Assembly: GCA_026018925.1 (NCBI GenBank)
Contig: JAKSZU010000009.1
Coordinates: 73,070,041 to 73,134,040, forward strand
Source of the DNA: Tupaia tana
Lineage: Eukaryota > Chordata > Mammalia > Scandentia > Tupaiidae
Reading direction: 5' to 3'
DNA length: 64,000 nucleotides
In this document: positions 1-12,245 of the stretch, piece after piece
Numbering within the stretch: position 1 is the stretch's first letter
Layout: each line of letters opens with the position of its first letter
Program-made: the position numbers and the translations under genes
Notes under the pieces: generated by a model
The model's input: the letters and a program-made list of their open reading frames with translations, nothing else
The model's database searches: none
Told to the model about the DNA's origin: nothing

Positions 1-560
1 CTTTTTTTTCCCCACAGATGATATGATAATATATGTAGGAAATATAGAGGAATTGACAAAAAAAATTAAAAAAAACTACTGGAACTAATAAGCACTTATA
101 ACAGGTTTGCAAAATACAAGGTTACTTTACAAAAATCAATCACTTTCCTATATACCAGCAATGAACAGTGGAATCTGAAATTCAAAATAGAGGGAGGGAT
201 GAACAGGCAGAACAGAGAGGATTTTCAGGGCAGTGAAACTATTTTGTATGATACTATGGGGGTAGATACTTCTCATTACACATAGGTCAAAGCCCATAGA
301 ATGTATAGCACCAAGAGTGAATCCTAGTGAAAATCACGTGTTTTGCTTGATAATGGTGCGCCAGTGTTGATTCATCAGCTGTAAGAAATATACCACTCTG
401 GCACAAGATGTTGATAGTAGGGAAGACTGTGAATGTGTGGAAATAAGGAGTATGGAAGAACTCTGGACTTTTCACTCAGTTTTGCTGTGAACCCAAAACT
501 GCCTTAAAAAACAAACAAATAAACAAACAAAACAATCTATTACAAAACAAAACAAATCAA
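1..560 (+). mobile_element. Ancient L1 remnant (ORF2 end plus 3' UTR)
   Basis: Bases 1-185 read like the L1 ORF2 stretch just after the FADD motif (GATGATATGATAATATAT, then the stretch encoding a QGTKLISKNQSLSYIPAMN-like region). Bases 190-535 resemble the 3' UTR of old mammalian L1M elements, with phrases such as ACCAAGAGTGAATCCTAGTG and TACCACTCTGGCACAAGATG, and end in an A-rich tail. The two parts are not adjacent in a full L1, so this is either one internally deleted copy or two fragments. The element starts before the window. Divergence indicates a copy older than the other L1s here. Confidence 0.75.
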
Positions 561-645
561 GACAAAAACCTCCAGTTTCTTTCATAACACTGGGAAAAAC
601 TGAGTTCAAAATAAATTTAAACATTGGGTTCAAATAATATGATTT

Positions 646-648
<3 letters not shown>

Positions 649-677
<29 letters not shown>

Positions 678-938
678 TTGTTTTTGGAGAGGTTTTTGCT
701 ATACGGCGCATGCACTCGCCAGGAAGACAGAGAGAGACAGAGAGACAGAAAGCAAGAAATCACCCCTTAGGAGGGATGGCCACACCGCGCAATCCCTTCT
801 CCTCCATTCTCCTCTCGGGATCTTGAGCACGCACACACTCGTGCCTGGCGTGAGTTTAAGCCACTGGGTCGGGGACTCGAACCTCAGTGGACTACATGGG
901 AGTCCAGTGACATAGCCATTACACTAACTGGTGGTCCC
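649..938 (-). mobile_element. tRNA-derived SINE, long type
   Basis: Antisense copy with a T-rich tail at the left (ATTT repeats) and tRNA-like head at the right. It is flanked by a 15-bp TSD ATAATATGATTTATT at 634-648 and 939-953. It carries the whole family layout: head, body, TC motif and 3' segment ending CTATAGCAAAAACCTCTCC in sense. It looks moderately young. Confidence 0.92.
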
Positions 939-991
939 ATAATATGATTTATTTTACTAGAATTCATTATTCAATTAAAAAATCTAGTATT

Positions 992-1217
992 GGGGCAAGC
1001 AGAGAGCTTAATGGTTATGTCGCTGAACTGCCTCATAGTCGACCACAGTTCAAGTTCCAGACCAGAGGAATTAAAACTCATGCCGGGCACGTGTGAGTGC
1101 ATGCCCAAAATCCTGAGAGAAGAATGGAGGAGAAGGGATCGCTTTCTGTCTCTCTGTCTCTCTCTGTTTCTCTGACTAACACAGGTGCCCTATAGCAAAA
1201 ACCTCTCAAAAAATATG
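992..1217 (+). mobile_element. tRNA-derived SINE, internally deleted
   Basis: Sense copy with the head at 992 and 3' segment near 1185-1210. The body segment between the conserved GAGAAGGGAT and CTTTCTGTCTC is missing, so the C6/G6 palindrome is lost. TSD TAGTATTGG at 985-993 and 1218-1226. Confidence 0.85.
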
Positions 1218-1226
1218 TAGTATTGG

Positions 1227-2750
1227 TATATTCTTTGTCCTCTTGGACCTTACTTATCAGACTTTACAAATTAGATAAGTAAGATATTAAAATAGATCAA
1301 CATCTTAGTAAGATATTAAAATAGATCAACATCTTAGTTTTATCAAAAAGCTCAGAAGGTCAGCCCTGTTGGTGGCATGGCAGTGGTTGGGAAAAATACA
1401 GAAAGCTCATAATATCAAACTTTCTATATAATAGTGCAGTCTTTGATAAATCTAAGATCTTTTTTGGAAGAAAATGGTAAGAAAGAGAGAGGAATTTCTA
1501 TAAAGATGACTACTTTCCCATCAAACACTCAAGGCAAAATAAAATAGTCTAAATATAATTTATGGAAACAATAAAAATACTTAGAAAATTATTTCAAACT
1601 ATGATAGTAGACATTACCACTGTCAAAATTTTACAAATAGATAACTATATGTTGTACTTAAACCTCTGGTATCTCTGAAAAACAACAAAGAGTAATAGCT
1701 GTTTTTTAATGGTGTGAATCTGTTCTAAGACTTTATACCTTCATGCTTTCTCTGCTTTATGCAAGCTACACAACATTACCCAGTTAGAAGAATCTGTTTA
1801 GTTGCTGTAAATATGAGCAGTAAGCTTAGACATATGGGAGAAAGTAGAGGACAGAAAAAGCAAAAGAGCTGTTCATTACACAATAAGAAGTTCCTTGGTC
1901 TGGTATTCCTAGTATATAAATCCACTGAGGGTCATTATATGCAAAACAGAGTGCATATGCACATTTTAAAAGGGTCTATTGCTCTCATACAATTCTCAAA
2001 GACATTAGGATTTGTAACCTTTAAGTAGCTAAGAAATTATCCTCTTTGTAATACCATAGATCACTGACTTCTCTAACAGACTTAAACAATTGTTATCAGA
2101 GCACCTAAGTAATACCACCTGGGACACTGAGCTCTAAAACAGTTCTGTGGGACCTAATTTATAATCTGAAAATAAATAACTTTGGTTAATCTGGTTCAGA
2201 CTACAGAAATAGTGATCTACATGTCATTTAGAAGGATAAACTAGGTTGTCAAAGACTTAGAGGTTGGGTTCTCTTTACTATTAGTCAATGATGCAGTAAG
2301 CATTGTAAATGAAAATGTATCGGTTTCTTGATATACTGTTTGAAAGAGCAGTACTTAGAAAATGATCTCCTTCTTACGTTTTTCTCTGTATAGCCTGGAC
2401 TTAATTATAAAATATTGGATGTTGGAGCTGCATAATTATATCCTACTATATCCTACCCTACAAATGGAAAAAATGTTGAGTCTTTTTAAAAATAAACTTT
2501 CAAAATAAATCTCTATTTTGAGTTGAGTTTTCTAAATGCAATTGACATCAGAGGGCAAAGGGACTTTATAACTATTTAGGATAAGTAGATGAATAAAAGT
2601 TATGGGAACTAATTCCTTCATTATATATTTTTAAACCCAAGTGGGCAGGTAATCTAGTATAACCCCAGTGTTTAAAATATCAAGTTCTTAGGGCTTCAAT
2701 CATAATTTTTGTCTATTTTTGTATAGGATATGGAAAGTAAAAAGTACATT
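1227..2750. other. Unique AT-rich sequence
   Basis: No gene or confident repeat is visible. The only internal structure noted is a perfect 29-bp tandem duplication at 1281-1338. ORFs here are short and lack recognisable domains. Confidence 0.6.
1281..1338. repeat. 29-bp tandem duplication
   Basis: Two identical adjacent copies beginning AAGATATTAAAATAGATC, with period 29. Perfect identity suggests a recent local duplication. Confidence 0.9.
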
Positions 2751-2752
2751 AT

Positions 2753-2999
2753 AGGGCATAATGGTTACATCACTGGACTTCCACATAGTTAACCATGGTT
2801 TGAGTTCTGGACCCAGTGGCTTAAAACTCATGCCAGGTATATGTGTGTGCATGCCCCAAATCTCAAGAAGAGAATGGAGGAGAAGGGACTATGGTATGGC
2901 CATATCCCCTGGGAGGTGGTTTCTCACTTTCTGTCTCTCTCTCTCTCTCTTTCCCTGGCAAGCACACATACGCTATAGCAAAATCTCTCTCAAAAAATA
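2753..2999 (+). mobile_element. tRNA-derived SINE, long type, 5'-truncated
   Basis: Sense copy that begins inside the tRNA-like A box (GGGCATAATGG), lacking about 10 nt of head. TSD AAAAGTACATTATA near 2739-2752 recurs with one mismatch just after the A-rich tail at about 3000-3014. Body, TC motif and 3' segment are present. Confidence 0.88.
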
Positions 3000-3093
3000 G
3001 AAAAATACATTATATTCCTGTACTGAAAAAACACATTATACCCTCACAAATATGTACAATTACTCTGTCGATTTTAAAAAAAGACTTTAACTA

Positions 3094-3343
3094 GGGCCCA
3101 GCAAGTGGTGCAGTGGTTAATGTGCTGGACTCTCACATGGCTTACCACAGTTCCAGTCTCAGATGTGGCTTGAACATCACTCCAGGCATGTTGGCGTGTG
3201 TATCCCAAATCCAAGAGGACAATGGAGGAGAACAGATTGTAGCATGGTCATGACCCCAGGGGGTGATTTCTCACTTTCCACCTCACTGTCTCTGTCTATC
3301 TCTCTCTGGTGAGCACAAGTGCCCTATGACAAAAAAAAAGAGA
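3094..3343 (+). mobile_element. tRNA-derived SINE, long type, old copy
   Basis: Sense copy with an older-type head (GGGCCCAGCAAGTGGTGCAG) and the rest of the long layout. It is diverged, with CpGs mostly decayed. Flanks ACTTTAACTAG and AATTAAACTAG are the probable TSD. Confidence 0.85.
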
Positions 3344-3667
3344 GAATTAAACTAGACACTTGGATAATACTGGGAGTAACAAATGAGAGAAAGTAATAGA
3401 GATGGGAGAGAGAATAGAGGTTGTAAAAAAGTAAACTTTCAAATGTACAGAGGCAGTCATCAACTTCCTATGATGGATAATTAAGTCTCATTTGAGAATA
3501 TACTGAGATTTTTTAACATCGAAAATTAATATAACCATCAATTAAATTTGTAGAGTCTTAATTATACATTTAAGCAAATGCAACTGTAAATAAGTCATTT
3601 TTAATAAAAGTACTTTGTGAGAATATGACATAATCAAATTAGTTAACTTATCTTACATCCCTCTACA
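3344..3667. other. Unique AT-rich sequence
   Basis: Short unique interval between a SINE and the old L1. Nothing recognised. Confidence 0.5.
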
Positions 3668-5260
3668 AATATATTTGATCTATTCCATTAAATACCTGCA
3701 CAAAACTTCCCAAACCTAGAGAAGCATTCAGGCATCCAGATCCAAGAAATACAAAAGCCCCAAATAAAATCAACATTAGAAGATCCTCTCCACGGCACAT
3801 CATACATACTCAGAATGGTAAAAATCACAAAGACAAATCTAAAAATGGCAAGAGAAAAACATCAAGTCATTAAAAAGTTTACTCTATTAGGCTAACATTA
3901 GTCCTCTCAATTGAAACAACACAGGCAGGAAAAGAATGGGAATATATATTCAAAATACTAAAAGAAAACTAATTTCAACCAAGAATACTATACCCAGCAA
4001 GATTAACCTTTAAATGGAAAGAACAAATGAAATCATTCTCAGACAAACAAAAATGAAAAGAATTTACCAATACTTAGTCCAGCTCTTCAAGAAGTACTGA
4101 AGGGAGTACTATATCAGGAAAACTAAAGAAAGAGAGAAAGAAATAAAAGAGCAAACACAATCAAGAAAATAGCTAACAAAATGATAGGGACAAATTCACA
4201 ACTATTGATAATAACATTGTATGTTAATGTATTAAATTTTCCAATCAAAAGACACAGAGTGGCTGAATGGATGAAAAAACAGAAACCTCTATTTGTTGCC
4301 TACAAGAAATGCACCTCATGGATAAAGATATACATAGTCTAAAAATGAAAGGACAGAAAAAGTATTCCATGCAAATTAAAATCAAAAAAAGGACTGGAGC
4401 CACAACACTGACACCAGATAAAACAGGATTTAAGACAAAATCTAAAAGAAGAGGCAAAGAATGGCATTATATAGTACTAAAAGGGCTAATTCACCAAAAA
4501 GATGTAACACTGATGAATGTCTATGCAGCAACTTGGGAGCACCCAAATACAAGAATGACAGACTGCCAGATCTAGAGAAAAGATATACTGCAACACACTA
4601 ATTGTTGGGAATCTTAACACTCCACTATCTCCTTTGGACAGATAATCTAGAAAAAATATAAGTGAAGTGATACAGAATCTAAATACCACCATAAATGAAA
4701 TGGGATTCATAGACAGCTATAGAACTTTCCACACAACAACCACAAAATAAACATTCTTCTCACCTCCAGATAAAACCTTCAAAGATTGACTACATGATAA
4801 GGAACAAGACAAACCTGTACAAACTCAAAAGCGTAAAAACTATATTCACCATTATGGGAATAAATTGGAAATTAATTTCAGAAAAATCCATAGAAAATAC
4901 ACAAATACATGGAAACTAAAAATCTAGTCCTGAATTATTTCACACAATTGAAGAAATTAAGACTGAAAGCAAAAATACATTGACACCAAGGACAAGAAGT
5001 GCATGAGATTCCATAATATACAGAACACAACGAAAGTTGTCATAAGAGGGAAGTTCATAGCATTTAGTGCACATAAGAAAAGGATGGAAAGGTGGCAAAT
5101 AGACAAATGAACAACAAACCTCAGGAAACTGGCAAAACAAGAACAACAACAAAAGTGCCAGAAGAAAAGAAATAATAAAGGTCTGAGCGGAAATAAATGA
5201 AATAGAAAACAAATTACACAAAATAAAAGCTGGTTCTTTGAGAAGATAAACAAAATTGAT

Positions 5261-5790
5261 GGCCAAGATCGTTCTCATCCCCACCCCTACTTGTCTCTGG
5301 ACTTCTGGTTGGGTTCTTCGGACCTTAATACGAATTTACAACCCCCTATACCCCACCTGGAAACCAGTTCAAGCCAGCGAGCAGTTCCGGACACCAGGCT
5401 GCCTGCAGCTGCAGGCCCTTATGGCCGGGACCCGTTGATCATCCTCTGCCCCTTCCCCACTTGCCTTTGGACTCTCTGAATTTTGGTGTTTTGAACAGCA
5501 TGTGGCGCAAAACACGCACCGAATGATTTTTTTTTTCTGTGCTCTTGAGGTGTTGCTTATTAGGTCAGTAGGAAGCTCACCACTCCTTAGAAACAGGGAG
5601 GAATTTGGGTCACCCAGGACCAGTGACAATAGTACATGGTACCGGTGAGCAACAGGTAGGCCAACTATAAGAGAAATCACCAATTTTCTAATCCTGCACA
5701 CCTTTTAACACTCAGAGATACCTTAAATAAGTTAGAAAGGAACATATAGATCACCTGATGACTAGGAACAATCGCAGAGGCTGAAGAAGT
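5261..5790 (+). promoter_or_regulatory. L1 5' UTR (internal promoter region)
   Basis: GC-richer leader from the insertion boundary to the first ORF1 ATG. The GCCAAGAT at its first bases resembles the YY1-binding start of human L1. No tandem monomers are visible, unlike the minus-strand L1 at 11969-17625, so the two L1s use unrelated promoters. Confidence 0.7.
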
Positions 5791-6720
5791 ATGAGCAACC
5801 AACAAAAGGCTTCTCCCCCAAGGTAAATCATCAAGCCTAAATCACCCACAGTCAATACAATGGACATCGTGGATATGTTGGATAAGCAATTCAGAATATT
5901 TGTAGTGACCAAACTAACTGAAATGGAAGAGAAAAGAGACAAGGAGCTCCAGGAGATGGGGAAGTCCTTTCATGATTTGAAAGAAGAAATAGATACCTTA
6001 AACAAGAACCAGATGGAAATTCTAGGGTTGAAGAATGTGATACAGGAAATCAAAACCTCCCTTGAAAGTATTAAAAGTAGGTTAGATCAGGCAGAAGATT
6101 GAATCTCTAACATAGAAGACAAAACATCTGACCTAGAAAAAAGTACCAAGAAGATTGAGAAAACAACCAAGAAAAGTGAGGATAATATACAAGGAATACT
6201 GGGTACCATCAAGCACCACAAAATCTGGACAATTGGTATCCCAGAAGAGGAAGAAAATAAGGGCATAGATAATTTATTCCATGAAATCCTGGAAGAAAAC
6301 TTTTCAAACCTAGAAAGGCATTCAAACATCCAGATCCAAGAAATATATAGGACCCTGAGTAGAATCAACCCTAGAAGATCCTCTCCAAGACACATCATAG
6401 CCAGACTGGCAAAAACCACAGACTAAGACAAGATACTAAAGTTGGCAAGAGGGAAACATCAAGTTACTTACAAAGGTCACCCCATCAGGCTAACATCGGA
6501 TCTCTCAGGGGAAACAATGCAGGCAAGGAAAGAATGGGGAAATATAGTCAAAGGGTTTAATGAAAAACAACTTCAAGCAAGAATACTATACCCAGCAAGA
6601 TTATCTTTCATATGGGAAAAAAAAGATAAAAACATTCTCAGATAAACAAAATTTGAAGAAATTTACAAACTCCAGACCAGCTCTTTAAGAGGTTCTGAAG
6701 GTAGTGCTATACCAGGAAAA
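5791..6720 (+). pseudogene. L1 ORF1 (RNA-binding chaperone), broken
   Basis: The frame opens with ATG at 5791 (MSNQQKASPPR) and meets a TAA at codon 12. Reading resumes in frame at MDIVDMLDKQ (5860) with a charged heptad-rich coiled coil (KRDKELQEMGKSFHDLKEE), a stop near 6100, then the RRM/C-terminal region including IWTIGIPEEEE, LARGKHQVTYKG and QARILYPARLSF. ORF1p forms trimers and coats L1 RNA. The early stop means this copy cannot make the protein. Confidence 0.85.
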
Positions 6721-6765
6721 CTAAAAAGCCAGACAGTTATACGAGAACAAAAAACAACCAAGAAA

Positions 6766-9700
6766 ATGGCTCACTTAATGATAGGAACAAGTACGGAAAT
6801 ATCAATAATAACACTGAATGTCAATGGACTAAATTCTCCAATTAAGAGATACAGACTGGTCAAATGGATAAAAAAAAACAGAAACCTTTTATCTGTTGCC
6901 TACAAGAAACTCACCTTATCGATAAAGACATATATAGACTAAAAGTAAAGGACTGGAAAAATATATTCCATGCAAATGGAAATCAGAAAAGGGTTGGAGT
7001 AGCAATGTTGATTTCAGACAAAATAGATTTCAAGACAAAGACTGTAAGAAGAGACAAAGAAAGGCATTATAAAATAGTAAATGGGGTAATCCAGCAAGAA
7101 AACATAACACTTATAAATATCTATGCACCCAACTCAGGTGCACCTAAATATGTGAAGGAAAGACTGCTGGAGCTAAAAGGAGAAATAGGGAGAAATACTA
7201 TAATGGTTGGAGATCTCAACACCCCATAATCTCCTTTAGACAGATCTTCTAGGCAGAAAATAGGGAGATACAGGACCTAAATGATAATAAAAATCAAATG
7301 GGCTTGACAAATATCTATAGAACTTTCCACCCTACGTCCACAACATATACATTTTTCTCACCCCGGCATAGAACCTTTTCAAAGATTGATCGTATGTTAT
7401 GATACAAATCAAGCCTTTACAAATTCAAAGGCATAGAAACATTTCAAGAAACACCCTTGAAAATACACAAACCATAGAAACTGAACAACCTAATTCTGAA
7501 TGACTTCTTCACTACAAATGATAATGAGTACACAAGTGTCCGTAATCTATGGGACATGGCAAAAGCAATCATTAGAGGGAAATTCATAGCAATTAGTGCA
7601 CATAAAGATGGAAAGATGGCAAATAGATAACCTAACATCATGCCTCAGGGAATTGGAAAAACAACAACAAACAAACCCAAAAAATGCCAGGCAAAAAGAA
7701 ATAATAAAGGTTAGAGCAGAAATAAATGAAATAGAAAATAAATGAACCATACAGAAAATAAATGAAAGGAAAAGCTGGTTCTTTGAAAAGATGAGCAAAA
7801 TAGACACACTGTTGTCTAGACTGATCAAGAAGAAGAAAGAAAGAAACCAGATAAATCAAATATGTGACAAAACAGGCAATATTACAACAGACTTAGTAGG
7901 AATACAAAATATCATTAGAGGATACTATGAGCGACTATATGCCAAGAAACAAGATAACTTGTAGGAGATGGACAAATTTCTGGATGCATATAATCTACCA
8001 AGATTGAAACAGGAGGACATACAGAACCTGAATAGACCCATAACAAGACAGGAGATTGAATCAGTAATGAATAACCTCCCAACAAAGAAAAGCCCAGGTT
8101 CAGATGACTTTACTTCTGAATTCTACAAAACCTTTAAGAAAGAGTTAATTCCTATCCTACTCAAATTATTTCTAAAGATTCAAAAGGAAGGAAACCTTCC
8201 AAATTCATTTTATGAAGCCTCCATCATCCTCATTCCCAAAACAGATAAAGACATGACAAAAAAGAAAAACTACAGACCAATGTCATTGATGAAAAATTCT
8301 CACCAAGATACTCACAAATTTTATCCAACAAAATATAACAAAGATTATTCATCACGACAAGGCAGACTTTATCCCAGAGATGCAAGGGTGGTTCAACATA
8401 TGGAAGACCATAAATGTAATACACATATTAACAGAAAGAAACTCAAAAACCATATGGTCATTTCAATTGATGCAGACAAAGCATTTGATAAAATACAACA
8501 TCCTTTTATGACTATGAACCTCAATAAGATTGGTAAAGAAGGGTCATTTCTCAACACAATAAAAGCTATCTATGAAAAACCTACAGCTAACATTATACTG
8601 AATGAAGAAAAGCTAAAAGTTAAAAGCTTTTCCGCTAAAAACGGGTACTAGGCTAGGCTGCCCACTTTGTCCACTGCTCTTTAATATAGTACAGGAAGTC
8701 TTAGCTAATGCAGTCAGAGAAGAGAACAATATAAAAGTCATTGGAATAGGCAAAGAAGACTTGAAAATGTCTTTCTTCTCAGATGACATGATGGTATACT
8801 TAGAAGACCCAAAGGAATCCATAAAAACAACTCCTTGAAGTAATAAGTGAATACAGTAAAGTGGCAGGATACAAAATCAACATCCAAAATTCTGTAGCAT
8901 TTCTATATATGAACATGCTGAATGACGTAGAAAGGAATCCATTTCACCGTAGCCACAAGATGTATAAGATACCTAGGGATAAACCTAACCAAGAAAGTCA
9001 AAGACCTTATAAAGATAACTATGAAAATCTTAAAAAAAGATACTGAAATTGACATAAAAAAGTGGAAGGACATCCCATGTTCCTGGATTGGAAGAATTAA
9101 CATAATCAAAATGGCAATTCTACCCAAATTAATCTACATGTTTAATGCAATTCCAATCCAAATACCAGAAATATTCTTCACAGATCTAGAAAAGACAATC
9201 ATAGAATTTGTTTGGAATCATAAAAGACCTCATATTGCTAAAGCAATCCTACGCAAGAAGAATGGAGTAGGAGGCATATCACTCCCTGATCTCAAGATAT
9301 ACTATAAAGCTGTGATCATCAAAACAGCATGGTATTGGCACAAAAACAGACATGTGGAACAATAGAATAGAATAGAGACCCCAGAAATAACCCCCAAAGC
9401 TTACAGCCAACTGATTTTTTTTTTTTTTTTTGGTGGAGAGGTTTTCGCTATAGGGCGCGTGCGCTCGCCAGACAGATAGAGAGAGACATAGAGACAGAAA
9501 GCGAGAAATCACCCCCCAGGGGGGATGGTCACGCCGCAATCCCTTCTCCTCCATTCTCCTCTCGGGATCCTGGGCACGCACGCACACGTGCCCGGCGTGA
9601 GTTTTAAGCCACCGGGTCTGGGACGCGAACCATGGTCGACTACGTGGGAGTCCAGCGACATAGCCATTACGCTAACTGCTGGTTCCCAAGCCAACTGATT

Positions 9701-10658
9701 TTTAACAAAGAATATCAGTCAATCCATTAGGAAAAGGAAAATATCTTTAGTAAATGGTGCTGGGAAATCTGGGTAGCCACCTGCAGAAAGATGAAACTGA
9801 ACCCCCATCTTTCACCATTCAAAAAAATCAACTCAAAATGGATCAAAGTGCTGAACCTAAGACTTCAAACAATAAAACTACTGGTGAGAAATGCTGGGGA
9901 AACTCTGGGAGACATTGGAGTAGGCAAAGACTTCTTAAATAAGATTCCCAAAGCACAATAAATAATCCCTAAAATAGACAAGTGGAACTATATCAGACTA
10001 AGAATTTTCTGCACACCAAAGGACACAGTAACAAGTGTGAATTGACAACTCTCAAAATGGGAAATATTTTTGTTAAATATGCCTCAGACAAGGGACTGAT
10101 AATCAGAATGCACAAGGAAATCAAGTGCCTTATGAGAAAAAAAAAAACAAACCCAAATAACCCAATTAATAGATGAGAAAATGAGCTGAACAAAAATCTC
10201 TCTAAAGAAGACATACGAACAGCCAAAAAGCCTATGAGGAAATTCTCAACATCCCTCATCATAAGGGAGATGCAGATAAAAACCACAATGAGATACCACC
10301 TAACCCCAGAATGGCAAAGATTAAGAATATAAAAAGTGGTAAGTGTTAGCAGGGATGTGGTGAAAAGGGATCTCGCCTACACTGTTGGTGGGAATGTAAA
10401 CCGGTTCAGCCACTGTGGAGAACAATATGGAGGTGCCTCAAAGATCTACAAATACAACTACCAAATGATCCAGCAATCCCACTTCTGGGTATCTACCCAA
10501 AGGACAGGAGAGCGATCAGTCGTAAAAGTGCTTGCACATCAATGTTTATTGCAGCATTATTCACTATTGCCAAGACACGGAACCAACCTAAATGTCCACA
10601 AATTGATGAATGAATTGAAAAAGTGTGGCATATATACTCTATGGAATACTATTCAGCC

Positions 10659-10695
<37 letters not shown>

Positions 10696-10869
10696 AAGAC
10701 CCCGGCAGTTGATAGAAAATGGTCAGATATAAAGGATCTATTGCTGAGTGAAGCAAGCCAGGCTATGAGAGAAAGATATTGTATGTACTCACTTAATATA
10801 TACCAACTATCTGAACTTTATTGTAGAGAGCAAAATATTGGAGGACAAAAGAACAGTAAAAATACTTAA
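6766..10869 (+). pseudogene. L1 ORF2 (endonuclease and reverse transcriptase), broken
   Basis: It starts at ATG 6766 (MAHLMIGTSTEISIITLNV). The AP-endonuclease domain spans about 6800-7500 (ITLNVNGLN, LINIYAPNSG). The RT domain lies about 7970-8850 ([29 protein letters not shown]), and the catalytic FADD box reads FSDD near 8775. The C-terminal region follows ([17 protein letters not shown]). Several frameshifts and stops split it. A SINE interrupts it at 9420-9688, and a run of about 34 A at 10661-10694 expands a natural A tract near the end. Confidence 0.88.
9420..9688 (-). mobile_element. tRNA-derived SINE, long type, young
   Basis: Antisense, full-length, with a T16 tail and TSD AGCCAACTGATTTTT at 9405-9419 and 9689-9703. 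Most CpGs are retained. It sits inside ORF2 of the plus-strand L1, so it is younger than that L1. Confidence 0.95.
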
Positions 10870-11299
10870 CGAGGATAAGATAGTGTGGAATGGGGAGGGA
10901 AAAGAGAAGAGTACAGAGAAAGATAGCAAGAGAACAAACAGAGAGGCATGACTTTAATAGGACACAGATATGGTTTATTACCTGTTGATGATGACGTGTA
11001 TAGTATTCTCAACTGGATTGGTCTGAGAAGTAGTTCATGTTGAATAAAGTCTTTTTACAAGAAAATGAGAAATAGTGATTGATTGGTTAAAAAGTAATTG
11101 GAATAATAATAACAATAATTGGGAAAAACAATGAAAAGCTATTGGATTATGAAGTGGGGATTTTAATGTCTCTGTATTGACTGTCATGTATAATATTCCT
11201 TCTGGAAAAAGAAACTTAATACACTGTAAAGTTATATGTGATTTAATGTAATATGAACAAGATTATGATGATAATAAATAAATTTAAAAAAGAAAAAAG
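10870..11299 (+). mobile_element. L1 3' UTR, subfamily X
   Basis: Segment from the ORF2 end to the A-rich tail, containing GAGAGGCATGAC, TGATGATGACGTG and ATAATAAATAAATTT. Near copies occur at 34600-35049 and 60045-60407, so this is a subfamily marker. It has no similarity that I can see to the 3' UTRs of the minus-strand L1 or the old L1. Confidence 0.8.
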
Positions 11300-11364
11300 A
11301 AGGTAAACAAAATAGATACATTGTTAGCTAGATCCATTAAGAAGAAGCAAGAAAGGAACAAGAT

Positions 11365-11674
11365 TGGGACCAGCAGTTAGTGTAATGGCTATGTCACTGG
11401 ACTCCCACGTAGTCGACCGCGGTTCGTGTCCCAGACCCGGTGGCTTAAAACTCACACCAGGTACGTGTGCGTTCATGCCCAAGATCCCGAGAGGAGAATG
11501 GAAGAGAAGGGATTGCGGCGTGGCCATCCCCCCCCGGGGGGTGATTTCTCGCTTTCTGTCTCTCTGTCTCTTTCTGTCTGTCTGGCGAGCACACAGCACA
11601 CACCTTATAGCAAAAACCTCTCCAAAAAAAAAAAAAAAAGAAAAGAAAAGAAAGGAAAGGAAAGGAAAGGAAAG
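11365..11674 (+). mobile_element. tRNA-derived SINE, long type, young, with AAAGG tail
   Basis: Sense copy starting TGGGACCAGCAGTTAG and complete to the 3' segment, followed by an A run and (AAAGG)n. TSD GAAAGGAACAAGAT at 11351-11364 and 11675-11688. Inserted in the old L1 just downstream of the plus-strand L1. Confidence 0.95.
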
Positions 11675-11968
11675 GAAAGGAACAAGATAAATCAAATTAA
11701 CAATGAAACAGCAAATATTACAACAAATATAATAGAAATACAAAAGTTCATTAGAGAATATTATTAGTGATTATGCACCAACAAACAAGAAAACCTGCAT
11801 GAGATGGACAAATTTTGAACAAATATATGCTACCAAGACTGAATCAGGAAGAAGTAGAAAGCCTGAATAAACCAATAACAACCAATGAAATTGAGTCAGT
11901 AGTAAATAACCTTCCACCAAAGAAAAGTCCAGGTCCAATGGTTTCACTTCTGAATTCTGCAATTTTTT

Positions 11969-12245
11969 ATTTACATTTTTTGTTTCATTTTCTTTTATAC
12001 ATTCAATCACATTATTTAGCTTATAAAGTGAATATTTCAACATGTGAACATTTCTACTTAGTCCAGTTGATAAAACTATAAAATATCTTCAACAGATAAT
12101 ACCACATTTTTTGTGACATTAATGTTTTGCCTCCCATTTTTCTTCTAAAGGTCCTTCCTCAGACCCTGCTTTTTCACACACACTATATTTGGTATTAACA
12201 CCCATTTACTGTGTTTCTATATCCATTAGTCAATTCCGTTTCAGT
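11969..12245 (-). mobile_element. L1 3' UTR, subfamily Y
   Basis: In antisense it carries TTTTATACATTCAATCAC and ATAAAGTGAATATTTC. Related antisense tails recur near 27075-27250 and, more weakly, 36735-36830, so this is a recurrent L1 3' end distinct from subfamily X. Confidence 0.6.

Larger units (their letters stand above)
5261..11299 (+). mobile_element. Near full-length L1 inserted in the old L1
   Basis: The element runs from a 5' UTR start (GGCCAAGATCG) to an A-rich 3' end, flanked by TSD AAGATAAACAAAATTGAT at 5243-5260 and a near copy at 11300-11317. The order is 5' UTR (about 530 bp), ORF1, ORF2, and a 3' UTR of about 430 bp. Without the SINE at 9420-9688 it is about 5.75 kb, close to full L1 length. 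Both ORFs are broken. Its 3' UTR is nearly the same as that of the copies at 33944-35049 and 60045-60407, defining one L1 subfamily. Confidence 0.93.

Noticed and set aside
1355-1400. CAGCCCTGTTGGTGGCATGG resembles a SINE head.
   Set aside because: No B box, body or tail follows.
9420-9688. tRNA-like heads with A and B boxes considered as tRNA genes.
   Set aside because: Acceptor and anticodon arms do not fold properly and each head is part of a SINE.
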